Shown: one piece after another, positions 1 through 6,083 of the stretch | Numbering within the stretch: the first letter of the stretch is position 1 | How the letters are laid out: every line of letters starts with the position of its first letter | NCBI GenBank assembly: GCA_002307055.1 | Contig: DBTM01000079.1 | Span: 1-49,062 of the forward strand | Source of the DNA: Clostridiales bacterium UBA1316 | Lineage (GTDB): Bacteria > Bacillota > Clostridia > Oscillospirales > Oscillospiraceae | Length of the DNA stretch: 49,062 bases | Direction: 5' to 3' | The notes under the pieces: generated by a model | What the model was told of the DNA's origin: nothing | Database searches by the model: none | Seen by the model: only the letters and a program-made list of their open reading frames with translations | Made by a program: the position numbers and the translations under genes

Positions 1-2
1 AG

Positions 3-173
3 TTAATTCGAAATCGTTATACTAGTCAACGTATATATGCAACGAACGTGGCGTTCTTTACAGAAAATGAACATGACGGAATGATTCTGAGCGCGCTTAA
101 TACTGGCTTAAATAGAATTTCGTCATTAAGCTACATCACATCTCGGACGCTTTTTCCAGGTCGTGCCTTGTGA
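3..173 (+). other. Open frame running in from the left edge, probably not a gene
   Basis: From base 3 a plus-strand frame stays open for about 56 codons and ends at a TGA at 171-173, overlapping the last 38 bases of the convergent AAA ATPase gene. The translation matches no family I recognise. Its base composition is more AT-rich than the neighbours, and a chance opening in such DNA is quite possible. It could be the 3' end of a gene starting outside the window. Otherwise bases 1-135 show nothing definite. Confidence 0.15.
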
Positions 174-1167
174 AGGTCATGAGGTCATCTCGGGTGGGCT
201 TTTCGATAGCGGATATCCGGTCGGAGTGGACGGAGACGATGTCTTCGAAGAAATTGCGCACATCGCGGGCGTTACCGAAGTTTTCATCTCTGTTTTCGTA
301 TATCGTTTCGAAATGTTTTTTTGCGAAGTCTTTCGCTTCTTCATTGAGAATGTATTCGTTTTTGGAACACATGCCGTCGAAAATCGTATACAGCTCGGTG
401 CTCGAGTAATCCTCAAACACAAAATACCTGTTAAACCGCGACTCCAGCCCCGGGTTTGAGGAAATAAAGCCTTCCATAAGCTCTTCATAACCGGCGACAA
501 TGACGATAAAGTCGTCTCTGTGATCCTCCATGGATTTGAGCAGAGTCTCGACGGCTTCATGCCCGAAGTCATTCGACGCGTCCTTTGAGGCGAGTGCGTA
601 GGCCTCATCGATAAACAGAATACCGCCGAGGGCGCTTTTAATTACATCACCTGTTTTAATGGCCGTCTGCCCGACAAAACCGGCTACGAGCCCGGAGCGA
701 TCCACTTCGACGAGGTGACCTTTTGTCAGGACGCCGATGGCGCAATAGAGTTCTGAGAGAATGCGCGCGACGGTCGTCTTGCCGGTGCCGGGGTTGCCCA
801 TAAAAACCATGTGCAGGGACATCGGCGGCACGGTTAAGCCGTTTTCCTCGCGGAGCTTACGAACCTTGACGAGATTGATTAGGCTTTTTACATTGGCTTT
901 AATTTTTTCCAGACCGACGAGGCTGTCAAGCTGCTTGAGCAGCTTATCCAGATCCGGTTTTTCAGGCACTTTTTCAGCTTTTGTTTTTGCGGCATCGTCT
1001 TTTATTGTACCGCCGGTCTCTTTGAGCAGCTCTTTAGCCGCGGTCTCCGCTTTTTCAATCGTGCCGAGCAGATCGGCAAAATCGGAAAGGCTGTCCAGGT
1101 AGGAGCCCGCCGGCTTTATATGAAAATCAGATGAATCTATATCACCTTTATTTTTATTTTCGTCCAT
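136..1167 (-). CDS. CbbX/SpoVK-like AAA+ ATPase
   Basis: This is a cytoplasmic AAA+ ATPase of the CbbX/SpoVK family, whose members remodel partner proteins using ATP. About 75 N-terminal residues are charged and low in complexity. The AAA module follows, with Walker A GNPGTGKT near residues 124-131, Walker B ILFIDEA near 183-189, and downstream an arginine-finger region (ESRFNRYFVF) and a sensor-2-like stretch (GNARDVRNFFE). I chose the ATG at 1167 because a GGAG lies 8 bases upstream; an in-frame GTG at 1176 would add three residues but lacks a spaced Shine-Dalgarno. A terminator separates it from the upstream S1 gene and a promoter-like pair precedes it, so it is probably transcribed alone. 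The family includes the sporulation protein SpoVK and the Rubisco activase CbbX. No Rubisco gene is present, so a sporulation or stress role is more likely, but its partner is unknown. Confidence 0.85.
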   Translation of the reverse strand: MDENKNKGDIDSSDFHIKPAGSYLDSLSDFADLLGTIEKAETAAKELLKETGGTIKDDAAKTKAEKVPEKPDLDKLLKQLDSLVGLEKIKANVKSLINLVKVRKLREENGLTVPPMSLHMVFMGNPGTGKTTVARILSELYCAIGVLTKGHLVEVDRSGLVAGFVGQTAIKTGDVIKSALGGILFIDEAYALASKDASNDFGHEAVETLLKSMEDHRDDFIVIVAGYEELMEGFISSNPGLESRFNRYFVFEDYSSTELYTIFDGMCSKNEYILNEEAKDFAKKHFETIYENRDENFGNARDVRNFFEDIVSVHSDRISAIEKPTRDDLMTFTRHDLEKASEM

Positions 1168-1217
1168 GGATATCACTCCAATAAATTCTATGATAGGAAT
1201 GCTGTATAACGATACAT

Positions 1218-1245
1218 ATCATACCATGTTTTACTATCTTTACAA
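1218..1245 (-). promoter_or_regulatory. Sigma-A-like promoter of the AAA ATPase gene
   Basis: On the minus strand TTGTAA (1240-1245) and TATGAT (1218-1223) are separated by 16 bases, about 50 bases upstream of the AAA gene start. This fits a housekeeping promoter read from sequence alone. Confidence 0.5.
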
Positions 1246-1259
1246 ATACTAAAATGTGT

Positions 1260-1286
1260 AAAAGGGCCCGCCTGTTCGGCGGGCTC
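1260..1286 (-). terminator. Terminator of the yabP-yabQ-divIC-yabR cluster
   Basis: A GC-rich hairpin with 9-bp arms (1264-1272 and 1278-1286, one G-U pair) is followed on the minus strand by TTTTA. It sits just after the yabR-like stop codon and separates that cluster from the AAA gene. Confidence 0.75.
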
Positions 1287-1299
1287 TTGACAGAATAAA

Positions 1300-1755
1300 T
1301 TATTTAGTGCCTCTGCGGCGCGGCGTTTTTTTGTCGGCGAATTGTTTTAAGCCAGAAATTTTACTGTCGGAGTCTGCCATGAAGCGCTTTAGCTTATCCT
1401 CAAAAGAGGCCTCGGGAACGGGTTGAGAGCCATAAGACCGGTCAAACGACGGCTGGCGGCCGCCCTGAGGCGGCGAAAAAGTATGGCGCGGCGCCTCCGA
1501 TTTTACCTGATGAACAGGTGGCGGAAGCGCGGCTTTAATCGAGAGATTAATCCGCCCGCTTTCATCAAGACCGATGACCTTGACGGTGACGTCCTGGCCC
1601 TCCGTTAAGTGCTCCCGGATATCATTGACATAGGAATTAGCAATCTCAGATATATGTACGAGACCTGATTTTCCTGGCGCAAGCGTGACAAAAGCGCCGA
1701 ATTTGGTGATTCCTGTGACTTTACCGGGTATAATCGATCCCACTTCAAACTCCAT
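1300..1755 (-). CDS. yabR: S1 RNA-binding domain protein, YabR-like
   Basis: A cytoplasmic RNA-binding protein. Residues about 1-72 form one S1 domain (starting MEFEVGSIIPGKVTGITKFG, with the typical GLVHISEIA motif). The remaining half is a Pro/Gln/Arg-rich linker ending in a basic tail (KKTPRRRGTK). In Bacillus subtilis a small S1 protein, YabR, lies directly downstream of divIC. The same order here (yabP, yabQ, divIC, S1) supports the name. The ATG at 1755 has an AGAGGG about 13 bases upstream, a rather long spacing. It is the last gene of the cluster and is followed by a terminator. Its target RNA is not known from sequence; ribosome association is inferred from other S1 proteins. Confidence 0.85.
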   Translation of the reverse strand: MEFEVGSIIPGKVTGITKFGAFVTLAPGKSGLVHISEIANSYVNDIREHLTEGQDVTVKVIGLDESGRINLSIKAALPPPVHQVKSEAPRHTFSPPQGGRQPSFDRSYGSQPVPEASFEDKLKRFMADSDSKISGLKQFADKKTPRRRGTK

Positions 1756-1801
1756 ACGAAAAGTTAAACCCTCTCATTGTATTATATGATTCGACACAAT
1801 G

Positions 1802-2077
1802 CTAATTGCCCGGATGAAAAACCTTTTCGCCGGGCTTTACAAGACCTAAATCATCTCTGGCAACATCCGCTATCGTATCCTGATCATCTTTATGATCAAT
1901 CTTATACTGGAGTTCTGCGACTGACGTTTCTTTTTGCGTTACCTGCTCTTGCTTGGCGATCTGCTGCGTGCGGGCCGCGTCTATCTGCGCTCTGAGATTG
2001 ATAAGAGTCACTGATGCGTATACAATCAGAGCGAATATGACGATCTTCGTAATAATACCTGCCCTTTTCAGCCTCAT
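1802..2077 (-). CDS. divIC: Septum formation initiator DivIC/FtsB family
   Basis: A 91-residue bitopic membrane protein of the division machinery. DivIC partners FtsL and DivIB at the septum. A short basic N-terminus (MRLKRAG) precedes one membrane segment at about residues 8-28, then a coiled-coil stretch rich in Gln/Ala/Glu, ending in ADVARDDLGLVKPGEKVF, the usual end of the family domain. The ATG at 2077 is chosen because GGGAGG lies 8 bases upstream; the frame is open further upstream, but that part is covered by yabQ and has no such site. Its coding region overlaps the annotated 3' end of yabQ by 176 bases in another frame, which is unusual. Position between yabQ and the S1 gene matches B. 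subtilis. Confidence 0.88.
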   Translation of the reverse strand: MRLKRAGIITKIVIFALIVYASVTLINLRAQIDAARTQQIAKQEQVTQKETSVAELQYKIDHKDDQDTIADVARDDLGLVKPGEKVFHPGN

Positions 2078-2570
2078 GCTTAGCGCCTCCCTTACTGTCG
2101 TTCTCAGGCGGTTTCTTCTTTTTGTGTAAAAATCTGTTGTTGGCATATATTTTATACCATTTATGCTGATAATGAAAGAGATTTTTAATAAAAATACGCA
2201 TTTTTTTATAAGCCAGATATGCCCAGACAATTGGTTTGGTCAGGCAGCAGAACAAAAACATAAAAGCATCTGCCAGCCAGTTGCATACAAGCAGGGTAAA
2301 TCGGCTTAATGTACAGAAATATAGTATACCGCCGAGTACGGAAATGATATCCATAAAAAGGCGCTGCCGCCCCTGCCCAAGGGAAAGCCCCAGCAGAAAG
2401 AGCGCAAGGCCGGTAAACAGCCAGAATAAAAAATCTGTAACGGCTGTCACAGTTTTTGAGCGTGCTCTGTGGCGGACAACGCGGAGAAAGTCATATAAGA
2501 ATCCGGCGGCTGCCCCCAAAAAAAGGGAGGAAGCCGCCTGTACCAGCTGTTGAGAGATTGGAATCTCCAT
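1902..2570 (-). CDS. yabQ: Spore cortex biosynthesis protein YabQ
   Basis: An integral membrane protein needed for spore cortex formation in B. subtilis. About four hydrophobic segments lie within the first 130 residues, including the typical opening with GAAAGFLYDFLRVVRH, followed by a basic tail (HKKKKPP). It starts 3 bases after the yabP stop, so the two are translationally close. The reading frame continues about 60 codons past the recognisable protein and overlaps divIC by 176 bases. That tail (Arg, Ser and Asp rich) looks like an out-of-frame reading of divIC. Either the overlap is real or a frameshift removed an earlier stop. The call rests on topology plus synteny and is good; the C-terminal boundary is uncertain. 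Confidence 0.8.
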   Translation of the reverse strand: MEIPISQQLVQAASSLFLGAAAGFLYDFLRVVRHRARSKTVTAVTDFLFWLFTGLALFLLGLSLGQGRQRLFMDIISVLGGILYFCTLSRFTLLVCNWLADAFMFLFCCLTKPIVWAYLAYKKMRIFIKNLFHYQHKWYKIYANNRFLHKKKKPPENDSKGGAKHEAEKGRYYYEDRHIRSDCIRISDSYQSQSADRRGPHAADRQARAGNAKRNVSRRTPV

Positions 2571-2573
2571 AAT

Positions 2574-2870
2574 TCATTTAAAAAGACGGGTGAAGAATCC
2601 GCCGGACACCTTCACGTCATCCTCATATTCAAGCCTGTCAATTTCGCCCTCAAGCACCACATCGCCGCTGTCCAAGCTGAGCTTTTCGATTCTGAGGTCC
2701 TTTCCGCGAACAATGAGCACCCCCTGAGTCGTGCTCATGACGATTTCGTTTTCATCAAAGCTCTCGACGTCATCGACTCCAGAAACGGAAACCTTTTTCC
2801 GGGATTCCATAATCACGTTATGCGGCAGCTCCGCCGGTTTGTATTTTTCTTCGTATGCCATATTCTCCAT
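2574..2870 (-). CDS. yabP: Sporulation protein YabP
   Basis: A small soluble beta-rich protein of the YabP family, required with YabQ for spore cortex assembly. Recognisable features are the PHNVIMESRKKVSVSGVDDV opening and the repeated beta pattern ending in the DVKVSGGFFTRLF motif. Two starts are possible: the ATG at 2870, directly abutting AGAAAGG, and the ATG at 2861 (MAYEEKY), with AAAGG nine bases upstream. The shorter form has the better-spaced site. It is the first gene of the cluster yabP-yabQ-divIC-yabR, which is good evidence that the host forms endospores. I could not identify a convincing sporulation sigma-factor promoter upstream. Confidence 0.87.
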   Translation of the reverse strand: MENMAYEEKYKPAELPHNVIMESRKKVSVSGVDDVESFDENEIVMSTTQGVLIVRGKDLRIEKLSLDSGDVVLEGEIDRLEYEDDVKVSGGFFTRLFK

Positions 2871-3007
2871 CCTTTCTCATCCATGCCGTACCGAACATAT
2901 CAGAGGCTCAGCTCATGATGCGGGCGTCACTTTCATTTATATATATATTGTCCGCCGCTTAAAAATATTAATGTTTTGATAATATTTGCGCCGTTGACGC
3001 AACTCAC

Positions 3008-3036
3008 TTTACATGACGCAATGTATTTGATATAAT
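3008..3036 (+). promoter_or_regulatory. Promoter of tRNA-Arg
   Basis: TTTACA (3008-3013) and a perfect TATAAT (3031-3036) are separated by 17 bases, with the tRNA beginning 17 bases after the -10 box. Confidence 0.75.
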
Positions 3037-3053
3037 AACATCCACATCCATAT

Positions 3054-3130
3054 GCGCCAGTGGCTCAGTTGGATAGAGCACCAGCCTCCGACGCTGGGTG
3101 TCGCAGGTTCGAATCCTGTCTGGCGTACCA
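3054..3130 (+). tRNA. tRNA-Arg (anticodon CCG)
   Basis: The 77-base sequence folds into a full cloverleaf: acceptor stem 3054-3060 with 3120-3126 (one G-U pair), anticodon stem CCAGC/GCTGG enclosing the loop CTCCGAC (3086-3092), and a T-arm containing GGTTCGAATCC. The anticodon at 3088-3090 is CCG, reading the arginine codon CGG. The 3' CCA is encoded (3128-3130). It has its own promoter and is followed by a long hairpin terminator, so it is a single-gene transcript. Confidence 0.95.
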
Positions 3131-3135
3131 AGCTA

Positions 3136-3188
3136 AAAAAGAATAAAAGGATTTAAATCATCGTTATTTAAATCCTTTTATTCTTTTT
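3136..3188 (+). terminator. Long hairpin after tRNA-Arg
   Basis: A perfect inverted repeat with 23-bp arms (3136-3158 and 3166-3188) around a 7-base loop lies 6 bases after the tRNA. The right arm ends in TTTTT, so it can terminate the tRNA transcript. By symmetry it could also work from the other strand. Confidence 0.8.
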
Positions 3189-3222
3189 CGTGGTTGATAC
3201 GGCGCGTATAGCTCCAGACGCA

Positions 3223-3263
3223 TTAAAAAAGCTGTAATCTCAATGGGTTTACAGCTTTTTTAA
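3223..3263 (-). terminator. Terminator of the small membrane protein gene
   Basis: An inverted repeat built on AAAAAAGCTGTAA and TTTACAGCTTTTTT lies just past the stop of the minus-strand gene ending at 3270. A T-run follows the stem on both strands, so it is probably bidirectional. Confidence 0.7.
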
Positions 3264-3269
3264 CGATTG

Positions 3270-3710
3270 TTAGTAATTTGTTTTCTGCTCGAGCTTGTCA
3301 CGCTCTTTTTCTTTAGCGCTCGATACAGACGTCATGATCAAGGTGGGAATGAAGCCGATGACGGCGTAAATGACTGACAGCTTCACAAAGCTTGTAAACA
3401 GAAGACCTGTTGTATCGTCCATAGATAAATACTTCGAAAAGACAACGGCACAGATACTGGCAATACTGATAACCCATAAGGGAATTGAGCAGAAAACGGC
3501 TGCTTCTTTGCCCATTTTGATGCGAATAATCAGCAGTACGACTGTCGGCAGGAGGAAAGGTAAAACGGTTTGCAGTGCAACATCAAGAGGTGGACGGGAA
3601 TAGTCGGCTCTGGCTAAAAGGTAATATTGAACACCGCACATCACCAATACAACAACCAAGGCACCCAGCTTCTTTATTTTCGAAATTTTATTACTGTTAT
3701 ACTTATACAA
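3270..3710 (-). CDS. Small four-helix membrane protein, unknown
   Basis: I do not recognise this 146-residue protein. It has a basic N-terminus (about 16 residues), four predicted membrane segments (about residues 16-34, 45-63, 70-92 and 105-125) and a charged C-terminal tail (KEKERDKLEQKTNY). The only in-frame start near the N-terminus is a TTG at 3710, preceded by a weak GATGATGG; the next Met lies inside the first membrane segment. It ends just before its own terminator. It lies downstream of the XRE/TPR regulator on the same strand, separated by about 100 bases, so it might be co-expressed with or regulated by it. No transporter or enzyme motif is visible. Confidence 0.6.
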   Translation of the reverse strand: MYKYNSNKISKIKKLGALVVVLVMCGVQYYLLARADYSRPPLDVALQTVLPFLLPTVVLLIIRIKMGKEAAVFCSIPLWVISIASICAVVFSKYLSMDDTTGLLFTSFVKLSVIYAVIGFIPTLIMTSVSSAKEKERDKLEQKTNY

Positions 3711-3814
3711 CCATCATCGCCGCTTTCAAAAATATTTTATTGACGTTATTACAACATATGTAACATATTTCATAATACACCAATTTGTTTCTTTTGTAAA
3801 TACTGCGGCGGCTA

Positions 3815-4744
3815 TCAGATGCCTTCGCGTATGATGTTCCGAATCTCTTCAATCTGCCGCTTCGGCCACTTCTGCTCGACGTCGAAGCCGTGCGCATCCA
3901 GCCACTCGATGAGCGCCTCCCATATATTAAATGCTTTTTCATATTCACCGAGCTCGCGGTATAATAACGCTTTGTTCGCTGCAATCTGTCCGCCCAGCTC
4001 GCTGTCGGACACAAGCGCCTTATCCCAAAAGTCAACTGTATCGCTGTATCTTTTGAGCGCTTTGCACATTTCTCCGGCGGCATACAGAAGCTGCGCATCG
4101 TCAGGGCTGCGATGGAGGCCTTCTTCAAGTATCTCCCATGCTTTTTCAAGGCTGACATGCTCATAAGCAATAACCAGACATAGCCGGGTTTGCACGTTAT
4201 CCGGCTCAGCTTCCAACAGCTTTTCGTATTTTTCTATGCTCTCCTTATTTCGGTCGTCGCGCCATAAAAGACCCACAAGCTGCCGCTGCGCCTGATAATA
4301 CCGTACATCTCTCAGCTTATCGCCGCACTCGAGCGCCTTTTCGTGCAGCTCAATTGCCGATTTAAGGTAATCCCGCGAGCGCATCCCATGCAAAACGCCA
4401 TAGGACATCAGGTCGTGATGGGTATATCCGTTGGAAGCAAGAAGCTTTTGATAAGCCGTATCCGCCCGTGTAAAATCCTCGGCAAGACGCGTGTCCTCAT
4501 AAACAGCCAATAGGCGTTCTTCCTTGTTTTCATAGGCGGCCATGCCGCGCCTGAAAAGCTCGTCGATTTTTACGTCAAAGAAATCCGCGATGGTAGGCAG
4601 CAGAGACACATCCGGCGTTGTTACATCATTTTCCCATTTACTTACCGCTTGATATGTAATGTTCAGATGGTCTGCGAGCTGTTCCTGAGTCACCTGCTGT
4701 TCGGTTCTGAGGCGTTTGATGTTATCTCCAATTGGTAGGTTCAT
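3815..4744 (-). CDS. XRE-family regulator with TPR-like repeats
   Basis: A DNA-binding regulator of 309 residues. Residues about 7-61 form a Cro/C1-type helix-turn-helix (IKRLRTEQQVTQEQLADHLN, then TYQAVSKWENDVTTPDVSLL). The rest is a chain of helical repeats of TPR type (for example YEKLLEAEPDNVQTRLCL and EEGLHRSPDDAQLLYAAGEM), as in RRNPP-like or other HTH-TPR sensors. The ATG at 4744 has GGAGG 12 bases upstream. Two palindromes sit in its promoter and leader, which suggests autoregulation (inference). A ligand peptide gene is not apparent. Its target may be the small membrane protein downstream or genes elsewhere. Confidence 0.85.
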   Translation of the reverse strand: MNLPIGDNIKRLRTEQQVTQEQLADHLNITYQAVSKWENDVTTPDVSLLPTIADFFDVKIDELFRRGMAAYENKEERLLAVYEDTRLAEDFTRADTAYQKLLASNGYTHHDLMSYGVLHGMRSRDYLKSAIELHEKALECGDKLRDVRYYQAQRQLVGLLWRDDRNKESIEKYEKLLEAEPDNVQTRLCLVIAYEHVSLEKAWEILEEGLHRSPDDAQLLYAAGEMCKALKRYSDTVDFWDKALVSDSELGGQIAANKALLYRELGEYEKAFNIWEALIEWLDAHGFDVEQKWPKRQIEEIRNIIREGI

Positions 4745-4789
4745 TATATAGAGTTACCTCCGGTTAATATTACAACAGCTGTTACGCTT

Positions 4790-4817
4790 ATTATATAGAA
4801 CGCGTTCGAAATAACAA
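4790..4817 (-). promoter_or_regulatory. Promoter with embedded operator palindrome upstream of the XRE gene
   Basis: On the minus strand TTGTTA (4812-4817) and TATAAT (4790-4795) are 16 bases apart. The spacer contains a perfect 10-bp palindrome GAACGCGTTC (4798-4807). This is a natural site for a Cro/C1-type repressor, probably the downstream gene's own product (inference). Confidence 0.55.
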
Positions 4818-5041
4818 TAACCGCAGCAGTGCCCAAGAGCTAACCGGAGGGTTGAGTTATAAACTGCCTGACTCATGGACAGGCGCGGATGTGACTATGC
4901 AACAGATCACGAATTACAAAGGTTTGTATTAATTTTCATATAAAAATCACATAACCGTCATGCTATACACACAAACGTTGTTTATACTGCAGTTGTAATG
5001 AACAATTACAAACCTTTTTCATTTACTCCTTCCCCTAAAGC

Positions 5042-5081
5042 AAAGCCACATCCTTGATTGGGCATCAATGATGTGGCTTTT
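5042..5081. terminator. Hairpin without an obvious upstream gene
   Basis: An 11-bp stem (AAAGCCACATC with GATGTGGCTTT) encloses an inner stem TTGAT/ATCAA. A TTTT follows the stem on the plus strand. No plus-strand gene precedes it, so it may end a small RNA or be a relic. Confidence 0.4.
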
Positions 5082-5184
5082 GCGATGCTTATGGTAAAGG
5101 TCACCGTTGATAAATCATTGCGCCGCTATCTTGCCTGCGCCCACTCCGATTGGATATAATGAAATCGGCGGTATTAAAAATATA

Positions 5185-5213
5185 TTGTACAAAGGCTAAA
5201 TGCAGCTTATATT
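5185..5213 (+). promoter_or_regulatory. Promoter of the cyclase-family gene
   Basis: TTGTAC (5185-5190) and TATATT (5208-5213) have a 17-base spacer and lie about 60 bases before the cyclase start codon. Confidence 0.5.
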
Positions 5214-5275
5214 AGAACAATAATGACTGCCGAGGTTTCTTATATTAGATATCAACATATTCCGGAGGACTTGTT

Positions 5276-5839
5276 ATGCCTGAAAAGCTTATCGATATTA
5301 CGCAGCCTTTGTTCGAATGCAAGGTTTTCCCAGGTGACCCTGCGCCGCGCTATACGCGCGTGCTGCAGATACCGCAGGATGTATGCAACCTGACTGAGAT
5401 GGCGCTGTGTGTTCATAACGGCACGCATATTGACGCGCCGCGCCACTTTATTCCCGATGGAGCGGGCGTGGGCAGCCTGCCTCTTGACCCGTTTTACGGG
5501 GCGTGTACAGTCGCGGATTTGAGCGGCGGCATCGTACCGATACTCGAGCGCTGCGCCGAGCGCTTGTTATTCCGCGGCGACACGGAAATTACGGCGGAGA
5601 TTGCGGCGGCAATCGCAGGCGCGCACATTAAGCTCATCGGTGTGGAAAGCCAGAGTGTCGGCCCGGTTGGGGCGCCGATGGAGGTCCATAAAATCCTGCT
5701 CGGCGCGGGTGTTATCCTCCTGGAAGGCCTTGTACTTTCGCATGTAAAGCCGGGCGAATATATTTTATCGGCGCTCCCGCTGAACCTCGGCGCAGACTGC
5801 GACGGCTCGCCCGTTCGGGCGGTGCTGATTGAGGGCTGA
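5276..5839 (+). CDS. Cyclase-family metal-dependent hydrolase
   Basis: A 187-residue protein of the cyclase/kynurenine-formamidase-like family, which are divalent-metal hydrolases acting on amide, lactone or cyclic diketone bonds. The family metal motif is clear: HNGTHIDAPRH at residues about 47-57. Later family features are LIGVESQSVG and the C-terminal LPLNLGADCDGSPVRAVL. It is shorter than typical bacterial formamidases (about 205-220 residues) but looks complete. GGAGG stands 8 bases before the ATG, and a promoter and a downstream terminator bracket it, so it is monocistronic. It may open a ring in the same metabolism as the nearby dehydrogenase operon or the TthL-like enzymes, but that is speculative. 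A tryptophan-pathway role is not supported by neighbours. Confidence 0.8.
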   Translation: MPEKLIDITQPLFECKVFPGDPAPRYTRVLQIPQDVCNLTEMALCVHNGTHIDAPRHFIPDGAGVGSLPLDPFYGACTVADLSGGIVPILERCAERLLFRGDTEITAEIAAAIAGAHIKLIGVESQSVGPVGAPMEVHKILLGAGVILLEGLVLSHVKPGEYILSALPLNLGADCDGSPVRAVLIEG

Positions 5840-5921
5840 AGTAAGCAGCGAAAAAGCGCTCAAGCCGATGGCGCGGAACGCCGACGCCAGAGACCTGCGG
5901 ATTTGCCGCATCGGGCGTACT

Positions 5922-5956
5922 AAAAATCCGCTAACCGTGAAGGTCAGCGGATTTTA
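5922..5956 (+). terminator. Terminator of the cyclase-family gene
   Basis: A hairpin built on AAAATCCGCTAACC and GGTCAGCGGATTTT, with a short loop and a T-rich right flank, lies about 85 bases after the stop codon. Confidence 0.7.
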
Positions 5957-6083
5957 TTAGGATAAGCTGAGGCGGGTGGTATGAATATAATTAATGCGGA
6001 AGAAATTTTCCGCTGGCTCGTTACTATACTGTTCACGAATAGTTTAAAAAGCTTTCATTTAATTTTCAGGATTTAATGGCATA

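Larger units (their letters stand above)
4745..5275. other. 530-base gene-free region
   Basis: No convincing gene lies here. It contains the XRE gene promoter (4790-4817), a palindrome AACAGCTGTT at 4774-4783, inverted copies of ACAAAGGTTTGT-like sequence near 4917 and 5009, a strong hairpin at 5042-5081, and the cyclase gene promoter at 5185-5213. A small RNA ending at the hairpin is possible but not shown. Confidence 0.5.
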
